DNA of 64,000 bases, taken from NCBI RefSeq assembly GCF_029542625.1, contig NZ_CP120733.1:3720001-3784000 (forward strand). The letters are read 5' to 3'. Below the pieces are notes generated by a model. That model saw nothing but the letters and a program-made list of their open reading frames with translations, was not told the DNA's origin and ran no database searches. Position numbers and translations under genes: made by a program. This document shows positions 17,656-26,857 of the stretch, piece by piece; within the stretch, counting starts at the first letter, position 1; every line of letters starts with the position of its first letter. The stretch comes from Tepidibacter hydrothermalis (GTDB lineage: Bacteria; Bacillota; Clostridia; Peptostreptococcales; Peptostreptococcaceae).

Positions 17656-18003
17656 TTATTTAACAGCAGCTACAACTGACATTTCAACTAATATAGACTC
17701 TCTAGCCATCTTAGCTTCAACACATGCTCTTGCAGGTTCAAATCCATCTTCAACCCAATTATCCCATACTTCATTCATATCTTGGAACATAGACATATCT
17801 TTTACGTAAATAGTAGTCGATAATACATGTTTTTTATCTGATCCATATTTATTTAATAAATCTTCTATTTTCTCAAGTACAACTTTAGTTTGCTCTTTTA
17901 TTCCTTCTTTATCTGAACAAGTTTGTCCACATAAGTAAACAGTTCCATTATGTACTACAGCACGACTCATTCTTCCTGTTCCTTCATATCTTTTAATTTC
18001 CAT
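17656..18003 (-). CDS. ridA: RidA/YjgF-family protein (reactive enamine/imine deaminase)
   Basis: 115 residues from the ATG at 18003, which follows GGAGGT; the frame stays open 22 codons upstream without a site. The family core is present: FEPARACVEAKMA near the C-terminus, with the Arg that binds substrate carboxylate in RidA, and YLCGQTC earlier. RidA proteins hydrolyse 2-aminoacrylate and similar imines from PLP enzymes such as Ser/Thr dehydratase. The motif around the Arg is not exactly that of E. coli RidA (ARSCVEV), so another Rid subgroup is possible. Confidence 0.85.
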   Translation of the reverse strand: MEIKRYEGTGRMSRAVVHNGTVYLCGQTCSDKEGIKEQTKVVLEKIEDLLNKYGSDKKHVLSTTIYVKDMSMFQDMNEVWDNWVEDGFEPARACVEAKMARESILVEMSVVAAVK

Positions 18004-18074
18004 TGTAAGTACCTCCAATTTGTTATTATAACCTTTAGTAATTATAACAAAGCCTTTTATTATTTTCAATTGTT

Positions 18075-18106
18075 AAAAAAGAGCTTCAATTAAGAAGCTC
18101 TTTTTT
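18075..18106 (-). terminator. Terminator of the HID/SLH surface-protein operon
   Basis: Perfect stem AAAAAAGAGCTTC / GAAGCTCTTTTTT with a 6-nt loop, ending at the stop codon of the 18107-22711 gene. Confidence 0.92.
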
Positions 18107-21100
18107 CTAAAACTGTACAGTTAAAGTAAATTCTATATTTTCATATCCTGTAGCCTCTATAACACAAGTATTAGTGCTTCCTGATTTAAAGCTACTCTTA
18201 TTTATTTTTATAACTTTATCTTCACCTGAAGTATCTACTTTATAAGTAGCAGATTCACCACCTACAGTAACACTAGTTATATTATCTTTCCAATCCTCAC
18301 TGTAGTTATCTATCTTAAAATCTACTGTAGAACTAAGAATCATACCCACGCTTTTATCTTCTACTGTAGGAGATACCTTAGCAGATGACGGTGCTTGAGC
18401 TTCTATACTAAACTCTTTATCCTTATATCCATCTTTTTTGATAATCAAAGTATAAGTTTTAAATTCATTGAATTTTGATCCAGGAACTGTAAACTCTGAT
18501 CCAGTTTCATCAATATTCGTATCACTTGTTATATTTTCTCCATCTAACCAAGCACTTAAACCTGAATCTAAATACCCTTTACTAATTTTAACATCTGTTC
18601 CTTTATTAATTGGACTACTAGTTATTAAATCAACTGAATTCAGTTCAGGAATTTCTTTAGCCTTTACATTGACATTTGCGACTAAATCCTTGTATCCATC
18701 TATTTTTACTAAAATGTCATTATCTCCAACTTTAAATACATCTTTATTTATAGTCAATGCATTCCCGCTTATAGTATAATCTGTATTCTTAGTAATTTCA
18801 GTTGAATTAATAGATATACTGCTTACACGAGGAGCCCAAGCAGCATATGTTACCTTAATATTTTCATCTTGGTTCACTGAATTTGGAAATCTATTGTATG
18901 GAGTTTGTAACTCTATATCATTAACCCCTACATCAACACTTATATTATTATATCCATTAGACTCTATAACTAAATTATATATTTTAGGTTGAGTAAATAA
19001 AGATTTATCTATACAAAGATTTTCTCCTAATATACCACTTTCAAAAGTATATTTAGATTTATCGACTATAGATCCATCAACCTTTAATACAATATTATCT
19101 TTCCAGTCCTCATAATTGCTCATTGTAATACTATTTATACTGACTTTAACATTTTCACCTACATTAACAGGATTAACAGATGCACTTGGGCTATTCTTTA
19201 ATGACGGCTTAGTATTAGTTGAGGAACCTTCACCGTTATCATCAGGTACTGATATACTTCCACTAACAACTATATCAAATTCCTTATCTTTGTAACCAAC
19301 AGCTTTAACTGTTATTTTATAAGTTTTTTCTGAACTAAAGTTAATTCCTTTAACTACAGCACTAGTCAGACCTATAGATGCTTTGCTAGAATTTAATTCC
19401 TTTTCATCTAATAATATCTTGCTGACTTTATAACCTATAGGAGCTGCTGAATAGTCTATAGTAACATCATTTCCAGCTTTTATACTTTTATCACCTAATA
19501 CTCTTACTTCATAAGGAGCATTCTTACCTTCTAAAACCATTATACTTTCTGTTAAATCATTATATCCACTTGCACCAAATACTACAGTTTTTTGACCTGA
19601 ATCTTCAAATAAATCTCCTTTTATAATGAATTTACCTTCAGCTGAGTAATAGTCATCTCCTTTAGCAAGAGTTTTTCCATCAACTATAACTTTATTTATA
19701 TTATTTGTCCATTCATTAGAATACATCCAAAAATCTTGTCCTTGATACTTAGGAGACTCAGTTAATCTATCTGGATTTAATAAAGATGATTCTCCTAACT
19801 CTACTTTTAAGTTAATATCCGAATAATTCACAGCTGATATCTCTATATTATATTCCTTACTACTTGAAAATACTGACTTATCAATAGTTATAACATTGTT
19901 GCTTAGAGAATACTTATCCTCTGTAAGTAAAACATTATCTACCTTAACCTTAAAATTATTTTCCCAATTCGTAAAATCTTTAAAGAAACCTTTATTTACA
20001 TTTAATTTAACATCTTTACCAACTTTCAAATCATTTTGAGCATCGACTTGTGGTGCTTCTTTTACAGTATCAAATACTATCGTCTTATCTTCATATCCAG
20101 TTGCAAGTATTTTAACAGTGTGGTTTCCAGATGATAATCTAGTATTTAAAGTTATATTTCCTTTATTTATATCAATTGAACTTTGAGAAATACTGATTCC
20201 ATCTAATACAACTGATGTTATTCTATTTCTATATTCTTGATTATCTACAAAATCTAATACAAGATTTTCATCTTCAATAGCACTCTTTATATTAATATCA
20301 GGTGCACTATCACTATTAGAAGATAAACTATCTAAATCTAATACTTTAGTAGTAAATGAAAGATCTTCAAATCCATCAGCAACAACTTGAATATTAGTAT
20401 CTCCAGCTGATAAAACACTAGGATCTATAGTTATATTAGATAAACTTCCTATAGAATACTTATCTTTAGATAATTCATTACCACCTACAACAACTTTAGT
20501 TATATTGTTAGACCAATCATATACAGCTGAATCAAACTTAAACTTAACTCCATTTGTTAAATCAGATTTAGTTATTGTAATATCATTAAGTCTTTGTTTC
20601 ATAGTTTGAGTATAAGTATAATCATCATACCCAGAAGATTTTATAACTACATTAGTATCCCCTTTTCTAAATACAGATTTATCTATAGTTATTCGACCTT
20701 CTTCTATTGTATATTTACTTCCATCTAAATCTTTACTATATGGTACATCCACTCTGATTGCTGTTATATTATCTCTCCATCTAGGATTATCGTTATTCCA
20801 AGTTAGTACTACATTATCTCCAACAGCTCCACTATTATGAACTATTGTCGGTATAACATCTTGAGAAGGATCTACTACAACATCTCCACCATCTTCTAGG
20901 TTAAATGTTAATCTCTTATCCTCATATCCGTAAGCTTTAATAAATAAGTTTTGATTTGTTGTGTCCTTGAATAAATCTTTATTTAGGACAATCTTATCTG
21001 ATTGAATCTTATATCCCCAATTAGATGGTAAAGAATCAAAGTTATAAAGTTGTCTTCCGTTTAAAGTTACTAACTCTAAATTTGTTACAAAGTCACTGTC

Positions 21101-22711
21101 TACTCCTAATATATTAACATTTTGATTGTTTTTATTAGTATTAGGGTCTAATGTAAGTCCTATGATTCCCTTTTCTATAATAACATCTACTTTTTTATCT
21201 TCATAACCTTGAGCAGATATAGTTATTTTATTTGTACCAGTTGTAAATCTTCCTCCATTTATAGTTATAGAGTTATTGACTACTTTATAATCTTTCTTGA
21301 ATAGTTCTACATTTCCAACCTTTATAGATTGAATTTTACCACTCCATTCATTAGGATCAAATGTAATAACTACATCATTTCCTAATTGTGTAGTATTAGT
21401 ATTTACAACTGGTCCTTTAGATGAATTAACCGGATTATAAGGCTTTGCCTCTCCATATGAACCATCCTCTAATACATGTTTTACATTATATGGCATACCT
21501 CTCCAATTAGGATTAGATGGATCTTGTATATACTGATCAAAGGTTACATGTTTTCCTTCAACTTGAGCATCAGATACTGCATCTGTAAATGAATTAAAAT
21601 CTACCACCCTATTAGATCCCTCATTATATGCTCCATCTTTTATCGTACCTTCCCATATATCAAGAACCTTTTTAGAGTTATTAGTTTCTTTTCCTATATT
21701 CTTAAGTATTTCGGCGTTAGATATCATATCAAAGTCAAATACAATATCCGCAGGCATATATATACTTCCTCCACCACCTTCAGAGTCTGATCCGCCTCCT
21801 CCTGATGCAGCACTTATAGTATCTACTCTCATTTTAGGTTTAGTTACAATTGTATCAGACATTTTTACTTCTTCTTTATGGTCTACCTCTGGAGGTATAT
21901 ATCCTGTTTTATTTTCTTCAAGTATAAAGGTTTTCTTAAAATCCTTATATCCCTTAGCCTTAACAACCAAAGTATGTTCTCCTTGAGTTAATTTTTTTAA
22001 TGACTTATTTTCTAATCTTATTAAATTAGATATAACATGGTATTCTTCACAAGATCCTTCAAGCTTTTCTCCATCTAATAAAACTTCGTATACAGGGTTT
22101 GTAACTCGATAATTGAAATCTACAAGTTCGAATAATAGATCACGATTAGCTATTCTTGGAAGACTTGGATCTATTTTTATACTTCCCTCTTTTACTATAT
22201 CGATGTTTATATCTTGAACATCATATCCTGTTGAGTATATCCTCACAGGATGTCTATCATTATAATCTATAGCTCTAGAATCTGCATATATAATTATTTT
22301 TCCATCTTCAATTTTATAAACAAGTGCACTCTCTACATTAGGATCATGCTCTAAATATGGATTTTTTCTTGTTATTTTGTATATATTAGATTGCCATTGT
22401 TTATATTCTGGCTTACTTGTATCAAACTTTATTTCAACATTATTACCATATTCTACAGCCTCACAGTTAAGAGTAGGTATTCTATTGTCTACTGCTTTTA
22501 CACCTTCATTTTCCGTATCAAATTGTGTAATAGTTGGCTCAAATCTTATACTTCCATCTTGGTTAAAGTTCGTTCTATGATAATCCCAAACAGCTAAAGG
22601 TCTATGTCCTACTATTTTATCAGGTGCTGCATAAGCCACTCCCGACGCCGCTAAAAACTGAGTAGCTATTAAAAAAGCCCCAAAACTTTTTTTCCAATCA
22701 TTATTTTTCAT
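18107..22711 (-). CDS. Giant secreted protein with about 14 HID (DUF1533-like) repeats
   Basis: 1534 residues. There is a signal peptide (about 1-28, ending VAYAA). The rest is tandem units of roughly 100 residues, each ending in a G-Y-x-D-type strand (GYKDFKK, GYEDKKV, GYEDKRL, GYDDYTY, GFEDLSF, GYEDKTI, GYNDLTE, GYKDKEF and others). This resembles DUF1533, named the haemoglobin-interacting domain (HID) from streptococcal Shr. A Gly/Ser-rich break lies near residues 300-315. No LPxTG, SLH or transmembrane anchor was seen. It lies 19 nt after the SLH protein gene, so both are one operon under the Fur-like boxes. A haem or haemoprotein role is inference from the family and its regulation. Confidence 0.75.
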   Translation of the reverse strand: MKNNDWKKSFGAFLIATQFLAASGVAYAAPDKIVGHRPLAVWDYHRTNFNQDGSIRFEPTITQFDTENEGVKAVDNRIPTLNCEAVEYGNNVEIKFDTSKPEYKQWQSNIYKITRKNPYLEHDPNVESALVYKIEDGKIIIYADSRAIDYNDRHPVRIYSTGYDVQDINIDIVKEGSIKIDPSLPRIANRDLLFELVDFNYRVTNPVYEVLLDGEKLEGSCEEYHVISNLIRLENKSLKKLTQGEHTLVVKAKGYKDFKKTFILEENKTGYIPPEVDHKEEVKMSDTIVTKPKMRVDTISAASGGGGSDSEGGGGSIYMPADIVFDFDMISNAEILKNIGKETNNSKKVLDIWEGTIKDGAYNEGSNRVVDFNSFTDAVSDAQVEGKHVTFDQYIQDPSNPNWRGMPYNVKHVLEDGSYGEAKPYNPVNSSKGPVVNTNTTQLGNDVVITFDPNEWSGKIQSIKVGNVELFKKDYKVVNNSITINGGRFTTGTNKITISAQGYEDKKVDVIIEKGIIGLTLDPNTNKNNQNVNILGVDSDFVTNLELVTLNGRQLYNFDSLPSNWGYKIQSDKIVLNKDLFKDTTNQNLFIKAYGYEDKRLTFNLEDGGDVVVDPSQDVIPTIVHNSGAVGDNVVLTWNNDNPRWRDNITAIRVDVPYSKDLDGSKYTIEEGRITIDKSVFRKGDTNVVIKSSGYDDYTYTQTMKQRLNDITITKSDLTNGVKFKFDSAVYDWSNNITKVVVGGNELSKDKYSIGSLSNITIDPSVLSAGDTNIQVVADGFEDLSFTTKVLDLDSLSSNSDSAPDINIKSAIEDENLVLDFVDNQEYRNRITSVVLDGISISQSSIDINKGNITLNTRLSSGNHTVKILATGYEDKTIVFDTVKEAPQVDAQNDLKVGKDVKLNVNKGFFKDFTNWENNFKVKVDNVLLTEDKYSLSNNVITIDKSVFSSSKEYNIEISAVNYSDINLKVELGESSLLNPDRLTESPKYQGQDFWMYSNEWTNNINKVIVDGKTLAKGDDYYSAEGKFIIKGDLFEDSGQKTVVFGASGYNDLTESIMVLEGKNAPYEVRVLGDKSIKAGNDVTIDYSAAPIGYKVSKILLDEKELNSSKASIGLTSAVVKGINFSSEKTYKITVKAVGYKDKEFDIVVSGSISVPDDNGEGSSTNTKPSLKNSPSASVNPVNVGENVKVSINSITMSNYEDWKDNIVLKVDGSIVDKSKYTFESGILGENLCIDKSLFTQPKIYNLVIESNGYNNISVDVGVNDIELQTPYNRFPNSVNQDENIKVTYAAWAPRVSSISINSTEITKNTDYTISGNALTINKDVFKVGDNDILVKIDGYKDLVANVNVKAKEIPELNSVDLITSSPINKGTDVKISKGYLDSGLSAWLDGENITSDTNIDETGSEFTVPGSKFNEFKTYTLIIKKDGYKDKEFSIEAQAPSSAKVSPTVEDKSVGMILSSTVDFKIDNYSEDWKDNITSVTVGGESATYKVDTSGEDKVIKINKSSFKSGSTNTCVIEATGYENIEFTLTVQF

Positions 22712-22730
22712 AATAAACTCCTTTCATTTT

Positions 22731-25166
22731 TTAGTTTTTATTTAAATTAAATTTCTCTTCTATTTCACCTTTTTTCACTTTAATCTCTATAGCATTTCTA
22801 TTGTCTAGCTCGTGTTTAAGCACACTTCCAGCTGTATTTACCTTTTGCATGCTCAGCTTATTATTATTTATAAATATTTCATAGTCATCTAATGTTCCAG
22901 TTTTCAAAGTAAGAACTGCATATAAAACTCCTTCTATCTCCATAATCTCAGTTCTATCTTTGTCTATAAATTTATAGTTATTTTCATCAATTATAGGTTC
23001 ATTTATAAAATTTAAATGAAGGTGTTTTTCTACTCCACCAAAATCATCCACTATATTCTCAAATAAATCTTTGAAAAATACAAAAGGTATCGGTTCTGTA
23101 TTTGAAGATGTATGATTCAGAGCATTACCAGTAGCTTCAATCTCTATATTTTTATCATCTATTCTATGTAATTTAAGTCTTAATCCATCTGTAGTTTTGC
23201 TACAATCACTTGCACCAGATACAGCATCTATATATCCATTTATATCTGATTTGAACTTTATATTTTTTTCATCTTTTATAGTTATTTTAATTTTATTTGA
23301 TATACTTCCATCATTAGAATTAGACTCTTTAAAATTAGTAGTATCAAATAATAAATCATCGATAATTAAATTTTCTTTAGCTACTTCTTCAGCTACACCT
23401 TCTCCAAATTTAAATATTTCCTCATCTGAAGAATTTTTAAGCTTTACAGTTTTTATATCTCTTTTTGTAACTTCTGACTTAATTATAGTTCCAGAAGTAT
23501 TGACCTTTTTCATATCAACCGCTTTATCATCTATGAAGAAACTATAATCATTCACACTACCCTTATTTAAAACTACTACAGCATATAAAACTCCTTCTAT
23601 TTCCATAATTCGAGTTTTATCTGTATTTATTATAGTTTTACTTTGTTCTTGATTATTTTTATTTGTATTATTGTTGTTTGTATTATTGTTATTACCCGTA
23701 TTATTTTTACTATTATTGTTATCTGTATTATTTTTACTGCTTGTATCATTGCTATTACTAGATGTAGAGCTTCCACCACCTGACTTATGACTTTTTCCTT
23801 TACTGCTTGATTTAGATGCTGAAGACTTAGTATCTGTAGTCTTAGTTTCTACTTTTTTCTTACTTATCTTTACACTATCGCCACGTGAAACTTTTTTATC
23901 GTTTATTTTTACTTCTTTTGATTCAACTTTTGTTTTCTTTATCTCTCCAAGATTGTCTATTTTAATATTTTTGACTTTCTCATTTATTTGAAGCTTTTCT
24001 ACAACAGCATCCTTAGATAGTTCTAATTTAGAATCTGTCATAATTTCTACATTTTCAATTTTTGTATTTCCCGTAAGAACGACTCTCACATTTTCTTTTT
24101 TATTATTAACAGTTAAATTTTTAGCTTTTACATTGTCTAAATGTATGCTGTTTTTTCCTCCACCTTCAATGAAAAGTCTTTTATTTATTTCAGAATTGCT
24201 TATTGTAACTTCTCCATTTCCTACCCCTTGTGTTATGTATATATTTCCACTTACTTTTAGATTATCTAGATTTACATCTTTTGTATTTATTATAATATTT
24301 GAATTTATATCTAAATTTTTTATATCCTCAGGTTTATTTACTATAACTCCAGAAGTTCTTGAAAGCATAGTAACTGCTTCAGCTCTAGTAATTTTATTTT
24401 TAGGTCTAAAAGTTTTATCTGAATATCCGTTTATGTATTTATTTTCATATAAAGCACTTATACTGTTTTTTGCAAATTCAGATATATTATTTTTATCTTT
24501 AAAATCTAAATTAGTTGATTCGTTTTTCATCTGAAAAACGTTTGCAACTATTGTAGCTGCTTCCTCTTTTGTTATATCTTTATTAGGATTTGCATAAAAC
24601 TTACCATTTATCTCATATCCATTTAAATAACCCTTTTCCTTTGCCTTAAGTATCTCTGATGCATACCAAGAGCTATCATCTACATCTTCAAATGTATTCT
24701 GTGATTTATTTTGAAGATTGAATATTCTATTTACCATAGTTATAAACTCTGCTCTTGATATGTGTTTATCAGGTTTTAATGTATCATCACTATATCCATT
24801 TATTATATTTTTATCTTTAAATTTATTAAGATCATTTTTTGCCCAATGTTTTTTTTCATATTCCAAAACCTCTTCTTTAGTAGGTACTTTAGTTTCAGAT
24901 TGCTTAACTTGGACTTTTTTTATTTCAGATTTATCATTAAGCTTATTATTATTTGTTTGATATGATTTCTTTTGTGCTGTTTTAGTAGTTGTCTTTTTAA
25001 TATTTTTTGTAGTCTGTGATTTAGAATTTGATGTAGATTCTTTTTTAGATGCTCCAGAATTAGTATCTGTATTAGATGTTTGACCATATGATACGATTAA
25101 ATTACTAAATGCAAATACTGAAATTACAAATATACACAGAATTTTTCTCTTTAAATTAACGTGCAT
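22731..25166 (-). CDS. SLH-anchored surface protein, partner of the HID-repeat protein
   Basis: 811 residues. Signal peptide (about 8-28), a Lys/Ser/Thr-rich stretch, then three SLH domains (about 108-290; SRAEFITMVNRIF, TKEEAATIVANVF, TRAEAVTMLSRTS). Next is a beta-solenoid-like region of short repeats (about 295-430) and an Asn/Ser/Gly low-complexity linker (about 460-520). Two related modules of about 70 residues follow, each starting with the motif IMEIEGVLYAV and containing V(N)TxGxxxK, one near 525 and one near 740, separated by a unique region. The function of these modules is unknown to me. First gene of the operon, with GGGGGAG before the ATG and Fur-like boxes upstream. Confidence 0.75.
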   Translation of the reverse strand: MHVNLKRKILCIFVISVFAFSNLIVSYGQTSNTDTNSGASKKESTSNSKSQTTKNIKKTTTKTAQKKSYQTNNNKLNDKSEIKKVQVKQSETKVPTKEEVLEYEKKHWAKNDLNKFKDKNIINGYSDDTLKPDKHISRAEFITMVNRIFNLQNKSQNTFEDVDDSSWYASEILKAKEKGYLNGYEINGKFYANPNKDITKEEAATIVANVFQMKNESTNLDFKDKNNISEFAKNSISALYENKYINGYSDKTFRPKNKITRAEAVTMLSRTSGVIVNKPEDIKNLDINSNIIINTKDVNLDNLKVSGNIYITQGVGNGEVTISNSEINKRLFIEGGGKNSIHLDNVKAKNLTVNNKKENVRVVLTGNTKIENVEIMTDSKLELSKDAVVEKLQINEKVKNIKIDNLGEIKKTKVESKEVKINDKKVSRGDSVKISKKKVETKTTDTKSSASKSSSKGKSHKSGGGSSTSSNSNDTSSKNNTDNNNSKNNTGNNNNTNNNNTNKNNQEQSKTIINTDKTRIMEIEGVLYAVVVLNKGSVNDYSFFIDDKAVDMKKVNTSGTIIKSEVTKRDIKTVKLKNSSDEEIFKFGEGVAEEVAKENLIIDDLLFDTTNFKESNSNDGSISNKIKITIKDEKNIKFKSDINGYIDAVSGASDCSKTTDGLRLKLHRIDDKNIEIEATGNALNHTSSNTEPIPFVFFKDLFENIVDDFGGVEKHLHLNFINEPIIDENNYKFIDKDRTEIMEIEGVLYAVLTLKTGTLDDYEIFINNNKLSMQKVNTAGSVLKHELDNRNAIEIKVKKGEIEEKFNLNKN

Positions 25167-25189
25167 TTAATCTCCCCCTTCTATTAATT

Positions 25190-25207
25190 GATAATAATAA
25201 TCATTTC
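25190..25207. promoter_or_regulatory. Fur-like box upstream of the SLH/HID operon
   Basis: GATAATAATAATCATTTC matches the Fur consensus GATAATGATAATCATTATC with few changes, 24 bp before the start codon. Confidence 0.65.
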
Positions 25208-25242
25208 TTCCAATTCAACATAATACCTTATTTTGGTATAAG

Positions 25243-25277
25243 TGTCAATAATAATTCTCAATTGTCATTGATTATCA
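25243..25277. promoter_or_regulatory. Further Fur-like half-site cluster
   Basis: On the minus strand TGATAATCAATGACA and GAGAATTATTATTGACA overlap in tandem, giving several 6-bp GATAAT/GAGAAT half-sites. It lies about 80 bp upstream of the surface-protein operon, in the expected promoter region. Confidence 0.5.
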
Positions 25278-25290
25278 AAAGTTTTCTATT

Positions 25291-25348
25291 GATCAAAAAA
25301 ATACCGCCCATATGATAACTCTTTATCATATGGGCGGTATTTTTTGAT
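25291..25348 (-). terminator. Long palindromic terminator after the CMD-family gene
   Basis: Arms of 26-27 bp (GATCAAAAAAATACCGCCCA... / ...TGGGCGGTATTTTTTGATC) around a 6-nt loop. It separates the CMD gene from the Fur-regulated operon. Confidence 0.9.
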
Positions 25349-25394
25349 CTATTTATTTTTCATTTTAGATTGCTAAAATTTTGCGTATATTATA

Positions 25395-25757
25395 CTATTT
25401 ATTTTCAAATTTACTATCCATATATTTAACAAGAGGAGCTATTTTTACTAAAGTAGGAGCACCTTTCATCCAAACTTGTTGCTTTAATACTTCTAATATC
25501 TCTTCTCTTGTTGCTCCGTACTTGATAGCTTTATTCATTTCTAATTTTCCTCTAGTTTCATTTTCTTCAAATACAGATGTAGCCAAAGCAATTAAATATC
25601 TATATTTAAGAGGTATAACTCCATCACGCCAAATCTCATGGTGATAACTCGATATTATCTCTTGAAAGCTTTCTCCAAAACTATTAGATACCATAACCCC
25701 AGGTGGTATAAAACCTATTTCTTCTTTAAATTCCTCTTGCAATTTCTTCCTATCCAT
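25395..25757 (-). CDS. Carboxymuconolactone decarboxylase (CMD/AhpD-like) family protein
   Basis: 120 residues, one CMD domain: IPLKYRYLIALATSVFEEN followed by AIKYGATREEILEVLKQ, the helical core of this family. The catalytic CxxC of AhpD peroxidases is absent; the protein has no cysteine at all, so it is unlikely to be a peroxidase and the activity is unknown. The ATG follows an AAAGGAGG site. It appears monocistronic, ending in a long hairpin terminator. Confidence 0.82.
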   Translation of the reverse strand: MDRKKLQEEFKEEIGFIPPGVMVSNSFGESFQEIISSYHHEIWRDGVIPLKYRYLIALATSVFEENETRGKLEMNKAIKYGATREEILEVLKQQVWMKGAPTLVKIAPLVKYMDSKFENK

Positions 25758-25886
25758 AAAAATCCCTCCTTTTTATTCATATGATACCCATTTTTTTATA
25801 ATAAATATCATAAATTGCTAATGTAAGTATAGATTCTACCATTCAATCATATAGTTTATAGAATTAATATTAATGGAGGTGTCGAT

Positions 25887-26843
25887 ATGGTTATAACACC
25901 TGATGTTCCCGTATTAAACTATATAAAAAAAGGTAATGTTAAATACTTTGAACTTGTAGCACAACCTATACGAAGAGAGATACTGCCAGGTATTTATATA
26001 AATGCTTGGGGTTATAATGGATCAACCCCAGGTCCTACTATATTTGTATATCCTGATGATGAAGTCTGCATAAGAGTATACAACCAACTTCCACAACCTA
26101 CTAGTGTTCATTGGCATGGTCTTGATATTCCAAATAATATGGATGGAGTTCCAGCAGTTGAACCATCTCCTAAAATAAACCCTGGATGTTATTTTGATTA
26201 TAGATTTAAAATAACAAACCCACCAGGAACTCACATGTATCATTCTCATTTTTATACTATAGTTCAGGATATGATGGGACTTGAAGGAGCATTTATAATC
26301 CTTAATCCTGATGAAAAAAAAGAAGATATTCAAAGAGATTTTTTCATCATGCTTGGCTCGCATACACTTAAGAATATAGATCCTTTTTCTTTAAAAAAAG
26401 GAGTCTATGATATCAACCCTTTCTCAATGGATGCAAATTTCTTCACTATGAATGGTAGATGTTTTCCTTATACTAGTAGGCTTTTAATTGAAAATGAAGA
26501 TAATGTAAGGATAAGATTTGGCAATATCGGGATAGCAAACCACCCTATACACTTTCATGGACATCAATTTCTAATAAGTGCATCAGATGGCAATACCATA
26601 AAAAAAGAAAATAGACTACTTAAAAACACTATATTAATTGAATCTGGATCTACATGGGATATAGAATTTTACGCAAATAATCCAGGTATCTGGCCTCTTC
26701 ACTGTCACTTCCCTCACCATGTTAGCAATAATAAAACTCTTCCATTTGGAGGCATGGCAACTGCCGTTGTATATAAAGGATTCGATAGTAAAAAATATCA
26801 AGAATATGCAAAATGCTTTTACAAAAAAAATATAGGGTTTTGA
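25887..26843 (+). CDS. Two-domain multicopper oxidase (laccase-like), cytoplasmic
   Basis: 318 residues. All four copper-binding blocks are intact: HWH (75-77), HSH (119-121), HPIHFHGH (219-226) and HCHFPHH (272-278). C273 with H219 and H278 would form the type 1 site and the other His residues the trinuclear site. It is far shorter than three-domain laccases and has no signal peptide or Tat motif. Such enzymes oxidise phenols, Mn2+ or Cu+ using O2, which is odd in an apparently anaerobic spore former; a spore-coat role like that of CotA is one option. Good GGAGGT site before the ATG. Confidence 0.88.
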   Translation: MVITPDVPVLNYIKKGNVKYFELVAQPIRREILPGIYINAWGYNGSTPGPTIFVYPDDEVCIRVYNQLPQPTSVHWHGLDIPNNMDGVPAVEPSPKINPGCYFDYRFKITNPPGTHMYHSHFYTIVQDMMGLEGAFIILNPDEKKEDIQRDFFIMLGSHTLKNIDPFSLKKGVYDINPFSMDANFFTMNGRCFPYTSRLLIENEDNVRIRFGNIGIANHPIHFHGHQFLISASDGNTIKKENRLLKNTILIESGSTWDIEFYANNPGIWPLHCHFPHHVSNNKTLPFGGMATAVVYKGFDSKKYQEYAKCFYKKNIGF

Positions 26844-26857
26844 TATCAAAACCCTAT
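26832..26857. terminator. Bidirectional terminator at convergent gene ends
   Basis: Perfect 26-bp palindrome ATAGGGTTTTGATATC... spanning both stop codons (26843 and 26846), with A-rich and T-rich flanks. Confidence 0.7.

Noticed and set aside
25887-26843. Copper nitrite reductase
   Set aside because: The HCH motif in the second domain and paired HxH motifs are those of laccase-type trinuclear centres; the type 1 site layout of NirK is absent.
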